Positions 1-8,956 are shown, numbered from the stretch's first letter. The stretch is 64,000 bases of DNA from Thioalkalivibrio nitratireducens DSM 14787 (GCF_000321415.2 NC_019902.2:1116001-1180000), one strand, 5' to 3'. Notes: a model not told the origin generated them from the letters alone. Numbers and translations are program-made.

Positions 1-117
1 ATGCATGCGCCGAAGGAGCGGGTCAGCGGCACCAATCCGAACACCGGTCCCCAGACGGGTTTCATCCAGATGGACCAGAACGAGTTCGAATTGACCTATA
101 CCCGCTACCTGCGCTGA
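1..117 (+). CDS. C-terminal end of an unidentified protein (5' truncated by window)
   Basis: An open frame runs in from the window edge and stops with TGA at 115-117, giving 38 visible residues that end in YTRYLR. An ATG happens to lie at base 1, but nothing upstream is visible, so the true start is unknown. The residues are polar and I recognise no domain. The stop lies 29 bases before the sulfur oxygenase reductase start, on the same strand, so the two could be co-transcribed. I cannot assign a function. Confidence 0.5.
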   Translation: MHAPKERVSGTNPNTGPQTGFIQMDQNEFELTYTRYLR

Positions 118-146
118 GCTCGGTGGCGGCCGGCACGAGGGAAATC

Positions 147-1088
147 ATGAGTACGGACATCAAGGCATTGTTCGACGCCGAGCCCGAATCTCCGTTGTAC
201 GTGGCGATCAACCGCGTACTGGTCGAGAACAACCCCAACCTGATGCGCATGATGCGTCAGGCCAGTTCCGAGATGTGTCTGGCCACCGCGCTGACCCCCG
301 GCTTCCGGGGGTTCGACCTGATGCGCCAGACCGGGAGCTGTCCGATGGGCATGCGCTGGGGTGCCAGCACCGACATGACGCAGGAGCTCTCGCACATCTG
401 GATCGACCAGTTCACCTACTGGGACACCCTGGACGCGCACGAGGAGTTCCACGAGACCTTCGAGGACGTGGTGGTCACCGCCTGCGATAAGTGCGGCAAC
501 GTACTGCTGGATGGACCCGAGGAGCCGGTCTACCGGATCGTCGCAAGCCACCTGCCCAGGCTGGTTTCGCTGAACCAGTTCGAACAGGCGCGGGCGCAGG
601 AACGCGACATCGGCCACCTGGCAGTGGATTCGGGAGAGACCGTCACCGTGCTCGCAACGCATATCGTCCGGCCTGGCAAGGAGGCCGAGTTCGAGGAGGG
701 CGAGATCCGGACGATGGAGTTGCTGCGCGAGAGCAACGGCATGATCGGCTACCAGATCCTGAAGCGGGTGGGCATCTCGACCCTGGGATCGGGACATGCA
801 ACCGTCGAGTCGATCATGGAACGCATGAAGGACACGCCGGACGCGAAGCTGCAGCGCACCGCCGAGGTCTGGGAGGGCTATACGATCCCGGCCGAGTACC
901 TGGTGATGGTCGAATGGGAAAGCCTCCACGCGGCCCAGCGCGGCATGCCGCATGTGAACGTGAAGCCAGACATCCTGTTCGTGCATGGGCCGAAGGTTTT
1001 CAACAACTGTGTGCGCATGCCGACCGTACGCATGGCTGTCTCCATGTTCGCCGAACAGACGTACCGGGAGGTGCTACAACAGGTGTAA
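147..1088 (+). CDS. sor: Sulfur oxygenase reductase (SOR)
   Basis: SOR is a cytoplasmic, cofactor-independent mononuclear non-haem iron enzyme that disproportionates elemental sulfur with O2 into sulfite, thiosulfate and sulfide. The 313-residue protein has the family length (about 310). It shows the catalytic persulfide cysteine (C44 in SEMCLATA), the iron ligands H98, H102 and E126, and the second pair C113/C116 (ACDKC), matching C31, H86, H90, E114, C101 and C104 of the Acidianus enzyme. I chose ATG 147 because a GAGGGA ribosome site precedes it; a GTG at 123 would add eight residues without a site. The disulfide reductase downstream suggests a sulfur-handling unit. Bacterial SORs of this type are known from haloalkaliphilic Thioalkalivibrio. 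Identification is secure; the operon is inferred. Confidence 0.96.
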   Translation: MSTDIKALFDAEPESPLYVAINRVLVENNPNLMRMMRQASSEMCLATALTPGFRGFDLMRQTGSCPMGMRWGASTDMTQELSHIWIDQFTYWDTLDAHEEFHETFEDVVVTACDKCGNVLLDGPEEPVYRIVASHLPRLVSLNQFEQARAQERDIGHLAVDSGETVTVLATHIVRPGKEAEFEEGEIRTMELLRESNGMIGYQILKRVGISTLGSGHATVESIMERMKDTPDAKLQRTAEVWEGYTIPAEYLVMVEWESLHAAQRGMPHVNVKPDILFVHGPKVFNNCVRMPTVRMAVSMFAEQTYREVLQQV

Positions 1089-1262
1089 ACGCTGATGGAT
1101 GCCCCCTCCCGCGCAGGGTCGGGGCCCGAGGACAAGGTAGGCGAGGGTGCCAGCGTGCCCGCACCCGAGGTGCATCGCTGCAGCCGATCCTGCCGGATAT
1201 TGGCAAGGGCGGCTTCGCAGCCGGCGCGTCACCACCACTCCGCGCAACCGGGAGGGTCCTTA

Positions 1263-2612
1263 ATGCAGAATCGAAAGCTGGTCGTGATCGGCGGCGATGC
1301 CGCCGGAATGAGCGCGGCGTCCAAGGTCCGGCGCGAACACCCCGGCCGCGAGATCGTGGTCTTCGAGCGCGGTCCTCACACCTCCTACGCCGCCTGCGGC
1401 ATGCCCTACTTGATCGCCGGGATGGTCGACTCCCCGGACAGGCTGATTGCACGCAGGCCCGAGGTCTTCCGCGAAAAGCAGCAGATCGACGTGCGCATCC
1501 GGCACGAGGTCGTCGAGATCGATCTCGCTGGCAAGCGACTGCGGGTCACGGATCTCGACCGGGGCGAAGGCTTCTGGGAGGCCTGGGACGACCTGCTGAT
1601 CGCCACCGGCGCCTCCCCGGTCGTCCCTGACGTGCCAAACGTGCAGTCGGACGGTGTGTTCAGCCTGTCGACACTGCAGAGCGGCATCGAGGTCTTAGAA
1701 GACATCGAGCAACACCCGCCGCGCACCGCGGTCATCGCTGGTGGCGGGTACATCGGTATCGAGATGGCCGAGGCCCTGCTCGAACGTGGAATCGACGTCT
1801 CGCTGATCGACATGGCCCCGCAGGTGATGACCACGATGGACCCGGACATGACCGAGGGCATCGTCGAGGCGATGCGCGATGCCGGGGTGCATGTGTTCCT
1901 GAACGAGAAGCTCGAACGCATCGACACCGACGGTGACGGGCGGGCATCTTCGGTGTCGACCGACAAGCGCCGTCTCGACGCCGACATCGTGATCGTCGGG
2001 CTCGGGATTCGGCCGAACTCGGACCTGGCACGGGACGCCGGCATCGAGCTGGGCGAATCAGGCGCGATTCGCGTGAACCTGCGGATGCAGACCTCGGCAC
2101 CCGGTGTCTGGGCCGCGGGCGACTGCGCGGAGTCCTTTCATCGGGTGAAGGAGCAGCCAGCGTTCGTCGCGCTGGGCACGATCGCGAATCGGCACGGGCT
2201 GGTCGCCGGTACCAACCTGAGCGGGGGCGACCAGGAGTTCCCCGGGGTCCTGGGCACAGCGATCACCCGTTTCCGGGAGCTTGAGATCGCCCGCACCGGG
2301 CTCTCGGAAAAGGAGGCGGGCGACCTGGGGATCGCGTACCGGACGAAGACGATTGATGCGCGCACCCGAGCGCACTACTTCCCGGGTGCCGCCAAGGTTC
2401 GGGTCAAGCTGGTCGTCGAAGACAATACCGGGCGGCTGCTGGGTGGGCAGATCGTTGGCGCCAATGGTGCCGGCAAGCGCATCGATACCCTCGCCGGCGC
2501 GATCAGCGCGCGGATGACCGCAGAACAGCTCGTGTACCTCGATCTCGCCTACGCGCCCCCGTTCTCCCCGGTCTGGGACCCGGTACAGACCGCCGCCCGA
2601 ACGCTCGCCTGA
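1263..2612 (+). CDS. CoA-disulfide reductase / NADH oxidase-like flavoprotein
   Basis: This 449-residue protein belongs to the single-cysteine pyridine nucleotide-disulfide oxidoreductases (CoA-disulfide reductase, NADH oxidase, NAD(P)H sulfur reductase). It has an N-terminal FAD motif (GGDAAGMSAAS, residues 10-20), the redox cysteine C45 in SYAACGMPY, a central NAD(P)-binding glycine motif (AGGGYIGIE), the second FAD motif (WAAGDCAE) and a C-terminal dimerisation domain. Family members reduce CoA disulfide, CoA persulfides or polysulfide. Lying 174 bases after sor, it could handle persulfide or polysulfide intermediates, but that is inference from position. ATG 1263 follows GGGAGG; the frame stays open upstream to 1095 without a better start. 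Confidence 0.88.
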   Translation: MQNRKLVVIGGDAAGMSAASKVRREHPGREIVVFERGPHTSYAACGMPYLIAGMVDSPDRLIARRPEVFREKQQIDVRIRHEVVEIDLAGKRLRVTDLDRGEGFWEAWDDLLIATGASPVVPDVPNVQSDGVFSLSTLQSGIEVLEDIEQHPPRTAVIAGGGYIGIEMAEALLERGIDVSLIDMAPQVMTTMDPDMTEGIVEAMRDAGVHVFLNEKLERIDTDGDGRASSVSTDKRRLDADIVIVGLGIRPNSDLARDAGIELGESGAIRVNLRMQTSAPGVWAAGDCAESFHRVKEQPAFVALGTIANRHGLVAGTNLSGGDQEFPGVLGTAITRFRELEIARTGLSEKEAGDLGIAYRTKTIDARTRAHYFPGAAKVRVKLVVEDNTGRLLGGQIVGANGAGKRIDTLAGAISARMTAEQLVYLDLAYAPPFSPVWDPVQTAARTLA

Positions 2613-2690
2613 CGATCATGGTGCTGGCGCCCTTCGGGCGAAGCGACGGGGGCGGCAGGCTGAACCGAGCGCAGGAGCCTATAACAACCA

Positions 2691-2730
2691 GGGGGGCTTT
2701 GCAGGGGGGGCTTTGCAGGGGGGCTTTGCA
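2691..2730. repeat. Three-copy G-run tandem repeat
   Basis: Three head-to-tail copies of a 13-14 base unit, a run of six or seven G followed by CTTTGCA, lie at 2691-2703, 2704-2717 and 2718-2730. They sit between the flavoprotein stop and the end of the convergent membrane-protein gene. The G runs could form a quadruplex or act in transcription termination between convergent genes; neither is shown by sequence alone. Confidence 0.9.
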
Positions 2731-2768
2731 GTGTGCCGGAGCGAGCGCTGGTGGGCTCGTACGGGCCG

Positions 2769-4781
2769 CTAGAAGGGTACCCGGTCGTCGTCCTGGACCG
2801 GTACATGGAAGGCGCGGGTCCAGGCCTCGGGCAGAGTCGGCAGGGTGGGCAGGTCGGCGGAGAATGCCGGCGCAGTCGCGGGTTCGAGCGCATCGCCGGA
2901 CTCGCGCGGCAGATGCCGCCGGCGCCAGCGATGCAGTTCCCGGGACAGCCCCAGTGCATCGAGGTGAAACCGCCACGTATCGCTCAGTTCAGGCTGCGCG
3001 CTCTGCAGCTGCCGTCGCGCCCATTCGCGAGCCTGACGCATCCGGTGGCGTCGTTCCAGGGCCGGGTCGAAGCCCCGGGTACCGGCCAGCGAATGGTGCA
3101 AGCCCGATAACAGAATCAGCGCCAGCCCGGCGCTGGATGCCGGGCTCAGGGGCCTATCCGTTGCCAGGTGCATCAGCACCGCAATGGCAGTGAGTACGGT
3201 CAGCGGAATCAGCCAGTAGAGTGCGGCCAGCGCACTGCGAAGCGGGTGCCACCACCGCGTCGGCATCGTCGCGGCCATCACGAGCAGGCCCAGCACGCCT
3301 GCCGTCAGTGCTACCGGCCACTGGCGGTGCAGGAGGACGTCGAGTGCGGCAAGCGCCAGGCCCGAGCCCAGCAGGAGAGCGGTGACGGCCGGGCGCAGCG
3401 GGCGCGGACGCGGCGCTGCGTCGCCGGCAAAGGCGGTTTGCTGCAGGATGGTCGCGGTGATCCGGTCGGGATCGAAACCGGTGCCGCGGTGGCGTGCCCG
3501 GTGCAGGTCGCTGCGGAGCTCTCCGGAGGTTCCGAATAGCGCCTGCAATAGCTGGCTCTCGAGCGGATGGAGGGTATCCGGGTCCGTGAGGAGGCGCAGC
3601 CGGACCCGGGCCGGAACCGTCTCGGTGCCCGGTCGCAAAACCTCCATTTCCAGCCGGCCCTGCGCCACGAGGCGTTCGAGCATTCGTGCGAACGCGTCCT
3701 CCGGCGGGTACTCGTGCAGCCAGGTCGTCACCAGTTCCGGCGGGACGGCAACGACTTCGCGTTCGAACCGCTCCCGGTCGATGATGTGGCGCCGCGCCCA
3801 GCGCGGGATCCGGGCGAGCGTGAAGAACAGGATGAGGGCCAGCCCCGCGATCGGCAAGGCGACGATGGATCCCACGCGGATCAGCGCAGGCACGAAGGCC
3901 ACCCCGGGAGGAGGTCCGGATCCGAGGTGGTCGAACGTGAGTTGCACCCGCTGGCCGTGATCGCCCGCGACGATCGTCGGATCGCGATCCGGGAACAGGG
4001 GCCGCCAGTCGCCAGCGTAATCGAGACGGTAGGTGATGTCTTCGGTGTCGACCACGGGTCGCCCGTTCCCGGGCGGGAACCGGATGTCGTGATCGAGCCG
4101 GACGCAGCGTTCCAGGCAATGCGCAACATCACGCCAGGTGGCGAGCATTTCCCTCCCGCGAAGCAGTGGGTTATGCAGACCCGGCGCGTCGCGGGCGCGT
4201 TGCACCCCCGGCCCGCGGGGAAAATCCCATGCTGGGTGCAGGACTCCGGCGAGTTCGTACTCGATCCGGATACGCACGGGACTCACACCGGGATCTCCGA
4301 GGGCCCAGCGCAGCCGCGACTGCGTGTCGACGATACCGTTCGGCCCGGCTCGGACGTCGAGGGGTGACAGCGGGGTTTCGCGGCCGTCCGGGGATACCCG
4401 GACCGCGCTTCGAAGGATGATCCGTGCGCCGGGCGGGGCGGTCAGTACACGTTCCAGTACGCCTGCCGAGGCCGCCTCGTGAAGCTCCAGCGTCTCCCGA
4501 ACCTGTACGATGCCGCGGTCGTCCAGGAAGGTCTCGATCAGTGCGGAGTTGCCGTCCGCCGCCAGGGCAGGCCCGGTTGCAGCGCAGGCCACGCCGGAGA
4601 ACAGCAGCACGAAAACCAGGGCCAGGAAGGATGCCCCTGGAGACGAGAATGGGCAGCAGCACCCGACCCGAATCTCATGGTGCGGCCGATCCGCATGCCT
4701 GACCGCCCGGAGAACCAGGGCCAACGCCAGTCCGCGTTCCCCTCCGGCGGCGTGTGCCGAACCGTTCCTGCGGCGTCGCAT
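2769..4781 (-). CDS. DUF2207-type predicted membrane protein
   Basis: This 670-residue protein has a secretion signal-like hydrophobic stretch around residues 50-68 (LALVFVLLF...ACAAT), a long extracytoplasmic beta-rich region, a transmembrane helix near residue 310 (IVALPIAGLALILFF), a cytoplasmic region, then about four more helices near residues 450-550 and a charged tail. This layout fits the DUF2207 family of predicted membrane proteins, whose function is unknown. The start overlaps the stop of the upstream small gene (TAATG), so translation is probably coupled. The first 45 residues before the signal-like segment are unusually long and arginine-rich, so the true start may be further in, although I see no better codon. 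Family assignment rests on layout and is moderate. Confidence 0.65.
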   Translation of the reverse strand: MRRRRNGSAHAAGGERGLALALVLRAVRHADRPHHEIRVGCCCPFSSPGASFLALVFVLLFSGVACAATGPALAADGNSALIETFLDDRGIVQVRETLELHEAASAGVLERVLTAPPGARIILRSAVRVSPDGRETPLSPLDVRAGPNGIVDTQSRLRWALGDPGVSPVRIRIEYELAGVLHPAWDFPRGPGVQRARDAPGLHNPLLRGREMLATWRDVAHCLERCVRLDHDIRFPPGNGRPVVDTEDITYRLDYAGDWRPLFPDRDPTIVAGDHGQRVQLTFDHLGSGPPPGVAFVPALIRVGSIVALPIAGLALILFFTLARIPRWARRHIIDRERFEREVVAVPPELVTTWLHEYPPEDAFARMLERLVAQGRLEMEVLRPGTETVPARVRLRLLTDPDTLHPLESQLLQALFGTSGELRSDLHRARHRGTGFDPDRITATILQQTAFAGDAAPRPRPLRPAVTALLLGSGLALAALDVLLHRQWPVALTAGVLGLLVMAATMPTRWWHPLRSALAALYWLIPLTVLTAIAVLMHLATDRPLSPASSAGLALILLSGLHHSLAGTRGFDPALERRHRMRQAREWARRQLQSAQPELSDTWRFHLDALGLSRELHRWRRRHLPRESGDALEPATAPAFSADLPTLPTLPEAWTRAFHVPVQDDDRVPF

Positions 4782-5188
4782 TAGCGGCGCTGGGTCGCCT
4801 CGGGCTCGAAGATGCTGAAGTGGAACGTGGTCTTCTTCTGCAGATCCTCCTCGCGCTGGCCCGGGCGGGAGGCATTCGCGCGGCCGGGGATTCCCTGCTG
4901 GTGTTCGTCATCGGTCCGGATGCGCAGCAGTGCGTTCGGCATTTCCGGAATCGGCGTGATCGAGATCAGGATCATGCCCCGTTCGGTGACGGGGCGTTCG
5001 GAGGCCACGACCTTGTAGCCGTCCAGATCGTTACGCTCCAGGTCGGTGAGCATCCCCGGATAGCGGTTCAGTGGCAGCCCCCGCTTGTCGACGCAGAGAC
5101 CTGCGGGTGCGTCCGCCAGGGATTTCTCGATGGTTTTGAGCTGCTCCTCAGTCAGCAGCTCGTGGATACTACCTCTCCAGCCTGGCAT
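4781..5188 (-). CDS. Hypothetical protein coupled to the DUF2207-type gene
   Basis: A 135-residue soluble, charged protein with no signal peptide or membrane segment. It starts at an ATG five bases after a clean GAGGAA site (minus strand), and its TAA stop overlaps the ATG of the membrane-protein gene, so it is probably expressed and co-translated. I recognise no family. The N-terminal half carries a helical stretch (LLTEEQLKTIEKSL) and a single cysteine; the C-terminal third is Gln/Glu/Lys-rich and probably flexible. Confidence 0.6.
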   Translation of the reverse strand: MPGWRGSIHELLTEEQLKTIEKSLADAPAGLCVDKRGLPLNRYPGMLTDLERNDLDGYKVVASERPVTERGMILISITPIPEMPNALLRIRTDDEHQQGIPGRANASRPGQREEDLQKKTTFHFSIFEPEATQRR

Positions 5189-5445
5189 ACCGATTCCTCG
5201 ATGTTCTGTCCTGGTTCAGCCGTGGGCATTGCCGGAGGTGTTCGACGCTAGCCAGTGCCGGCCGGGTGCGTTCATTTCGTCGCACCTGCCCGAATCCGGC
5301 GGAACCCAGCCGGGAATATATGCTCTCTTGACACGGATCCGGGGTTTCCGTCAAGGCCCGCTCCCGGCAGCGGGGCACCCCCGTGCCCATTCGGGTCCGT
5401 CTGCATTCCGGCAGTACCGGGAACAGATCCGGGCCCGAGCCCGCA

Positions 5446-6924
5446 TCACCGCCGCCGTCCGGTCAGCGAGCCGAGCAGGCCGCGGACGATCTGCCGACCG
5501 ATCTGGGTGCCGATCGAGCGGACCGTGCTCCGCGCCGTGGCGGCAAGCATTCCCTCCCGGCGCCGGCTGCCGCGGGCCGGGCTGCGTGTGCTGGCCGGGC
5601 GCTGCGGGTGGACCTCGACGGTGCGTTCCGCATCGAGCGCGGCCTCGGCCTGTTGTTGCAGGATCTCGTACGCGGATTCGCGGTCCAGCGGTTCATCGTA
5701 CACGCCCGCGAGTACCGAGCCTTCGAGGATCGCGCGGCGTTCGGAATTCGTCAGAGGACCCATTCGGCTCGCGGGCGGACGGATCAGGGTGCGTTGGACT
5801 GGGGTCGGCCGGCCCGCGGCATCGAGTACCGACACCAAAGCCTCGCCGACGCCGAGTTCGGTCAGCACGGCCTCGGTGTCCAGATCCGGGTTCGGGCGGA
5901 ACGTTTGTGCCGCGACGCGAACCGCGCGCTGGTCGCGCGGCGTGAAGGCACGCAGCGCATGCTGTACCCGGTTGCCCAGCTGGCCGAGCACGGGCTCGGG
6001 CAGGTCGGTCGGGCTCTGGGTCACGAAATAGATCCCGACGCCCTTGGAGCGGATCAGCCGGACGACCTGCTCGATGCGGTCGACCAGCGACTTCGGCGTG
6101 TCGCGGAACAGCAGGTGGGCTTCGTCGAAAAACAGCACGCACCGCGGTTTGTCGGGATCGCCGACCTCTGGCAGTTGCTCGAAGAGCTCCGACAGCAGCC
6201 ACAGCAGCAGCGTCGAGTAGATCAGCGGGCTGTTCCGGTACAGCCGTTCGGCGTGCAGGATGTTGACCACGCCTCTGCCGTCGGCATCGGTCTGCAGGAA
6301 ATCGTCCAGCGTCACCGCGGGCTCCCCGAAGAACCGTTCGCCATCCTGTGCCTCGAGAGCCAGCAGCGAACGCTGGATCGCACCGATGCTTGCGGGGGCG
6401 ACCGTGCCGTAGCGACTGTTCAGATCCCGGCGGTGGTCGTGGACCCAGGCGAGCATCGCGAGCAGATCCTTGAGATCGAGCAGCAGCCATCCCCGGTCAT
6501 CGGCCACGCGGAAGACGAGTTGCATCAGGCCGGTCTGGGTGTCGTTCAGATTCAGCAGCCGGCTCAGCAACACCGGGCCGAAGTCGGCGAGGGTCAGGCG
6601 CAGCGGGTGGCCGTGTTCGCCGAGTGCATCCCAGAAGATCGTGGGCGCGCCGCGGAACTCGAGGCGGTCCAGCCCGACGCGACGGGCGCGCGCGTAGACG
6701 CGTTCGCTGGCACTGCCTGCGGCGGAAATCCCGGAGAGGTCGCCCTTGATGTCCGGCACGAACACCGGCACGCCCATGTCCGAGAATCCCTGCGCGAGTA
6801 CCTGCAACGTGATGGTCTTGCCGGTGCCGGTCGCGCCGGCGATCAGGCCATGGCGGTTGGCCATTCGCGCGGTGATGGTCACGGGATGACCGGCCGCACC
6901 GATGAGCAGCGGGTGTTCCTGCAC
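5446..6924 (-). CDS. HerA/YjgR-like ATPase (DUF853)
   Basis: This 492-residue P-loop ATPase of the HerA-FtsK superfamily resembles E. coli YjgR in length and in its start (MANRHGLIAGATGTGKT). The Walker A motif GATGTGKT lies near residue 31 and Walker B (CVLFFDEAHLLF) near 265, followed by a sensor segment (GVGIYFVTQSPTDLP) and an arginine-rich C-terminus with repeated serine-arginine patches. Related proteins are hexameric motors; the role of YjgR itself is not established. The start is a GTG at 6924. It is transcribed away from the hydrolase at 7359, with a 434-base gap upstream. Confidence 0.85.
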   Translation of the reverse strand: MQEHPLLIGAAGHPVTITARMANRHGLIAGATGTGKTITLQVLAQGFSDMGVPVFVPDIKGDLSGISAAGSASERVYARARRVGLDRLEFRGAPTIFWDALGEHGHPLRLTLADFGPVLLSRLLNLNDTQTGLMQLVFRVADDRGWLLLDLKDLLAMLAWVHDHRRDLNSRYGTVAPASIGAIQRSLLALEAQDGERFFGEPAVTLDDFLQTDADGRGVVNILHAERLYRNSPLIYSTLLLWLLSELFEQLPEVGDPDKPRCVLFFDEAHLLFRDTPKSLVDRIEQVVRLIRSKGVGIYFVTQSPTDLPEPVLGQLGNRVQHALRAFTPRDQRAVRVAAQTFRPNPDLDTEAVLTELGVGEALVSVLDAAGRPTPVQRTLIRPPASRMGPLTNSERRAILEGSVLAGVYDEPLDRESAYEILQQQAEAALDAERTVEVHPQRPASTRSPARGSRRREGMLAATARSTVRSIGTQIGRQIVRGLLGSLTGRRR

Positions 6925-7358
6925 GACGGGGGATCCTCAGTGACGAGACCGGCGTCATTCTAGACTCGACGCAGGGTCCTGGTACACCCGGGAAAATGCA
7001 GGAGGTCCGTTTATGTAGCGCCTGTGGCCGCCGTTGGTCGCCAGTTCGCATTCGGGTGAGGCTTCTTGCGGTGAGCGACTCGTGATGCCCAGGACCACCT
7101 CCTGACGGTGTGCACCGGATTTCTTGTCGGTACGCTCCCGTTCCATAGGTGCTTAAGGTGCTTAGAGGCCCTTAGTGGTGCTTGAGGTGGCTCTCGTGCA
7201 GCCGGTTGAAGTCGGACGGGGCTGCTGGTCTCATGGTCGTGCAGCCTCACAGTTCTTGCTGGAACATCCCCTCGGCGATGAGGGGGCTGCATTCTAGAAT
7301 TCGCGCGGCGCAGTTGCTGTTCTCCGCGAAGCGGCTTCGTCCAGCTAAGGAGTCTTCG
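6925..7358. other. Intergenic stretch with possible decayed gene fragment
   Basis: This 434-base gap between divergent genes holds no intact gene. On the minus strand around 7010-7110, neighbouring frames encode VHTVRRW and then LATNGGHRRY, which together look like a MerR/excisionase-type helix-turn-helix broken by a frameshift. Around 7146-7190 there are degenerate direct repeats of the form GGTGCTTA. A TAAGGA ribosome site at 7346-7351 serves the downstream gene. The helix-turn-helix reading is tentative. Confidence 0.35.
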
Positions 7359-8390
7359 ATGGCCATTCGAGAACTGCCCATCCCGCCCCATTTCGACCCC
7401 GAGAGCGTCGAGTCCGTCTGGCGAGTTCCTTATCGTGAACGCGCCGAAGAGGCCGAACAGTGGGCAGCCAGACATGGGGTTACCTCGGCCGCCAGCGATC
7501 GTCGCCGTGTGGCCTTGCTGGCGGTGGATGTACAGAACACCTTCTGTGTTCCCGGGTTCGAACTCTTCGTGGGGGGGCGCTCAGGCAAAGGCGCGGTGGA
7601 CGACAACCGGCGCCTCTGTCAGTTTATCTACCGCAACCTGGGGGTCATCACCCAGATTGTTCCGACGCTCGACACCCATACCGCATTCCAGATCTTCCAT
7701 CCGCTCTTCCTGATCGACGCATTTGGTAGCCATCCGGAGCCCTTCTCCCAGATCGCCATCGACGATATCAGGCAGGGACGTTGGCGCTTCAACGAAGCAC
7801 TCGCTGCCACGCTGGGTATCAGCCCGGAGGATGGTCAGCGCCACCTGGCCCATTACGTCCGCACCCTTGAGGCGCGCGGCAAATATGCACTGACCGTCTG
7901 GCCCTATCACGCCATGCTCGGCGGCATCAGCCATGCCCTGGTCTCGGCGGTGGAAGAGGCAATTTTTTTCCACGGGGTCGCCCGCCACAGCCGCCCGGAT
8001 TTTCGCGTCAAGGGGCGCAATCCACTCACGGAGCACTACTCCGTCCTGGGGCCGGAGGTGACTACGGATCCTGACGGCGAACCCATCGCAGCAAAGGAGC
8101 AGGAGCTGATTGACGGGCTGCTTCAGTTCGATATGGTCATTATCGCTGGCCAGGCGAAGAGCCACTGCGTTGCCTGGACCATCGACGATCTGCTGTCGGA
8201 GGTGCTCCAGGGGGACGCGCGACTCGCCCACCGGGTCTACCTGCTGGAAGATTGCTGCTCTCCGGTGGTGGTTCCCGGGGCCGACTACAGCGACCAGGCC
8301 GAGGCCGCATTCCAGCGCTTTGCCGAGGCCGGCATGCATGTGGTGCGCGCGACCGTGCCCATGGCCGAGTGGCCGGATATCGCTCTTTGA
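7359..8390 (+). CDS. Isochorismatase-like cysteine hydrolase, long form
   Basis: The 343-residue protein has the isochorismatase/nicotinamidase fold landmarks: catalytic Asp57 in [10 protein letters not shown] and a nucleophilic cysteine near residue 270 in [12 protein letters not shown]. It is much longer than ordinary nicotinamidases (about 200 residues), with a roughly 45-residue N-terminal extension and a large insertion in the middle, so the substrate cannot be read from the sequence. Nicotinamidase would fit the nicotinate phosphoribosyltransferase 6 kb downstream, but this is speculation. ATG 7359 was chosen because TAAGGA lies eight bases upstream; the open frame further upstream has no ribosome site. 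Confidence 0.75.
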   Translation: MAIRELPIPPHFDPESVESVWRVPYRERAEEAEQWAARHGVTSAASDRRRVALLAVDVQNTFCVPGFELFVGGRSGKGAVDDNRRLCQFIYRNLGVITQIVPTLDTHTAFQIFHPLFLIDAFGSHPEPFSQIAIDDIRQGRWRFNEALAATLGISPEDGQRHLAHYVRTLEARGKYALTVWPYHAMLGGISHALVSAVEEAIFFHGVARHSRPDFRVKGRNPLTEHYSVLGPEVTTDPDGEPIAAKEQELIDGLLQFDMVIIAGQAKSHCVAWTIDDLLSEVLQGDARLAHRVYLLEDCCSPVVVPGADYSDQAEAAFQRFAEAGMHVVRATVPMAEWPDIAL

Positions 8391-8399
8391 ATCCAGGAG

Positions 8400-8731
8400 T
8401 GTTCGCTGACCGGCGGCCCGACCCGCACCAGACAGTTGCGGCGCACAAACGCGCTGGGTACGACGTAACGGCCGTGCTCGCGCCGGCATCCGAAACGCCT
8501 GCGCGCGGCCTGCCCCAGCGATTGCGCCCGTTCGGCGATCGACTTGTAGCCGCGTATGCCGAACAGCGTAGTGCCGGCCGCCAGCGCTAGCACCACCGGC
8601 AACCTGAGCAGGGTCAGCCACTGACCCTGCTATGTGGCGACATACCACAGCGTCTCGGCGATCTTGGGTAGATCGTCAAGCTTAATGGTAATGGTGCTGC
8701 GCCATGAGTTCCTGGTAACGCGCCTCTTCAT
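8400..8731 (-). pseudogene. Transposase remnant (N-terminal part, nonsense-mutated and truncated)
   Basis: Reading the minus strand from ATG 8731 gives MKRRVTRNSW and then KIAETLWYVAT, a TAG stop, and, in the same frame, QGQWLTLLRLPVVLALAAG followed by GIRGYKSIAERAQSLGQ and RRFGCRREHGRYVVPS. This matches my memory of the N-terminal region of DDE transposases of the ISAs1/H-repeat type. The similarity fades by about 8400, just beyond the hydrolase stop at 8390, so the catalytic part is lost. No terminal inverted repeats are evident. It is a dead insertion element between two intact genes. Confidence 0.65.
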
Positions 8732-8894
8732 GGCGCTCAGGCGGTCCCGAGCGGCTGGCAGGCCGGCCGGCATGCGCAGGATGGGCTTGCAGGTGGAGAA
8801 GCGCCAGAGTATAGCGGACGACCGGCGTTCGTTCAGGCCTGCAGGGCCATGCAGCGACGGGACGATCGAGACCGTCGTCGGGCGCCCGGTGGAA

Positions 8895-8925
8895 TTGGCC
8901 CCGCGCGCACCCGAGCCCCTACAAT
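8895..8925 (+). promoter_or_regulatory. Weak sigma-70-like promoter for the SQR-like gene
   Basis: A TACAAT -10-like hexamer at 8920-8925 lies 19 bases after TTGGCC at 8895-8900, about 30 bases before the start codon at 8957. The spacing is longer than optimal, so this is only a candidate. Confidence 0.3.
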
Positions 8926-8956
8926 GCAGCGGTTGCAGTCACAAGGAACCCTGCTG

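Noticed and set aside
123-146. Upstream in-frame GTG start for sor
   Set aside because: No ribosome site precedes it, and ATG 147 is placed correctly after GAGGGA with family-typical length.
5327-5332. TTGACA as a promoter -35 on the plus strand
   Set aside because: No -10-like hexamer lies at 16-18 bases, and there is no plus-strand gene downstream.
8285-8602. A 105-residue minus-strand protein as an intact gene
   Set aside because: Its sequence matches the interior of a transposase, and the same frame upstream is broken by TAG, so it is a remnant.
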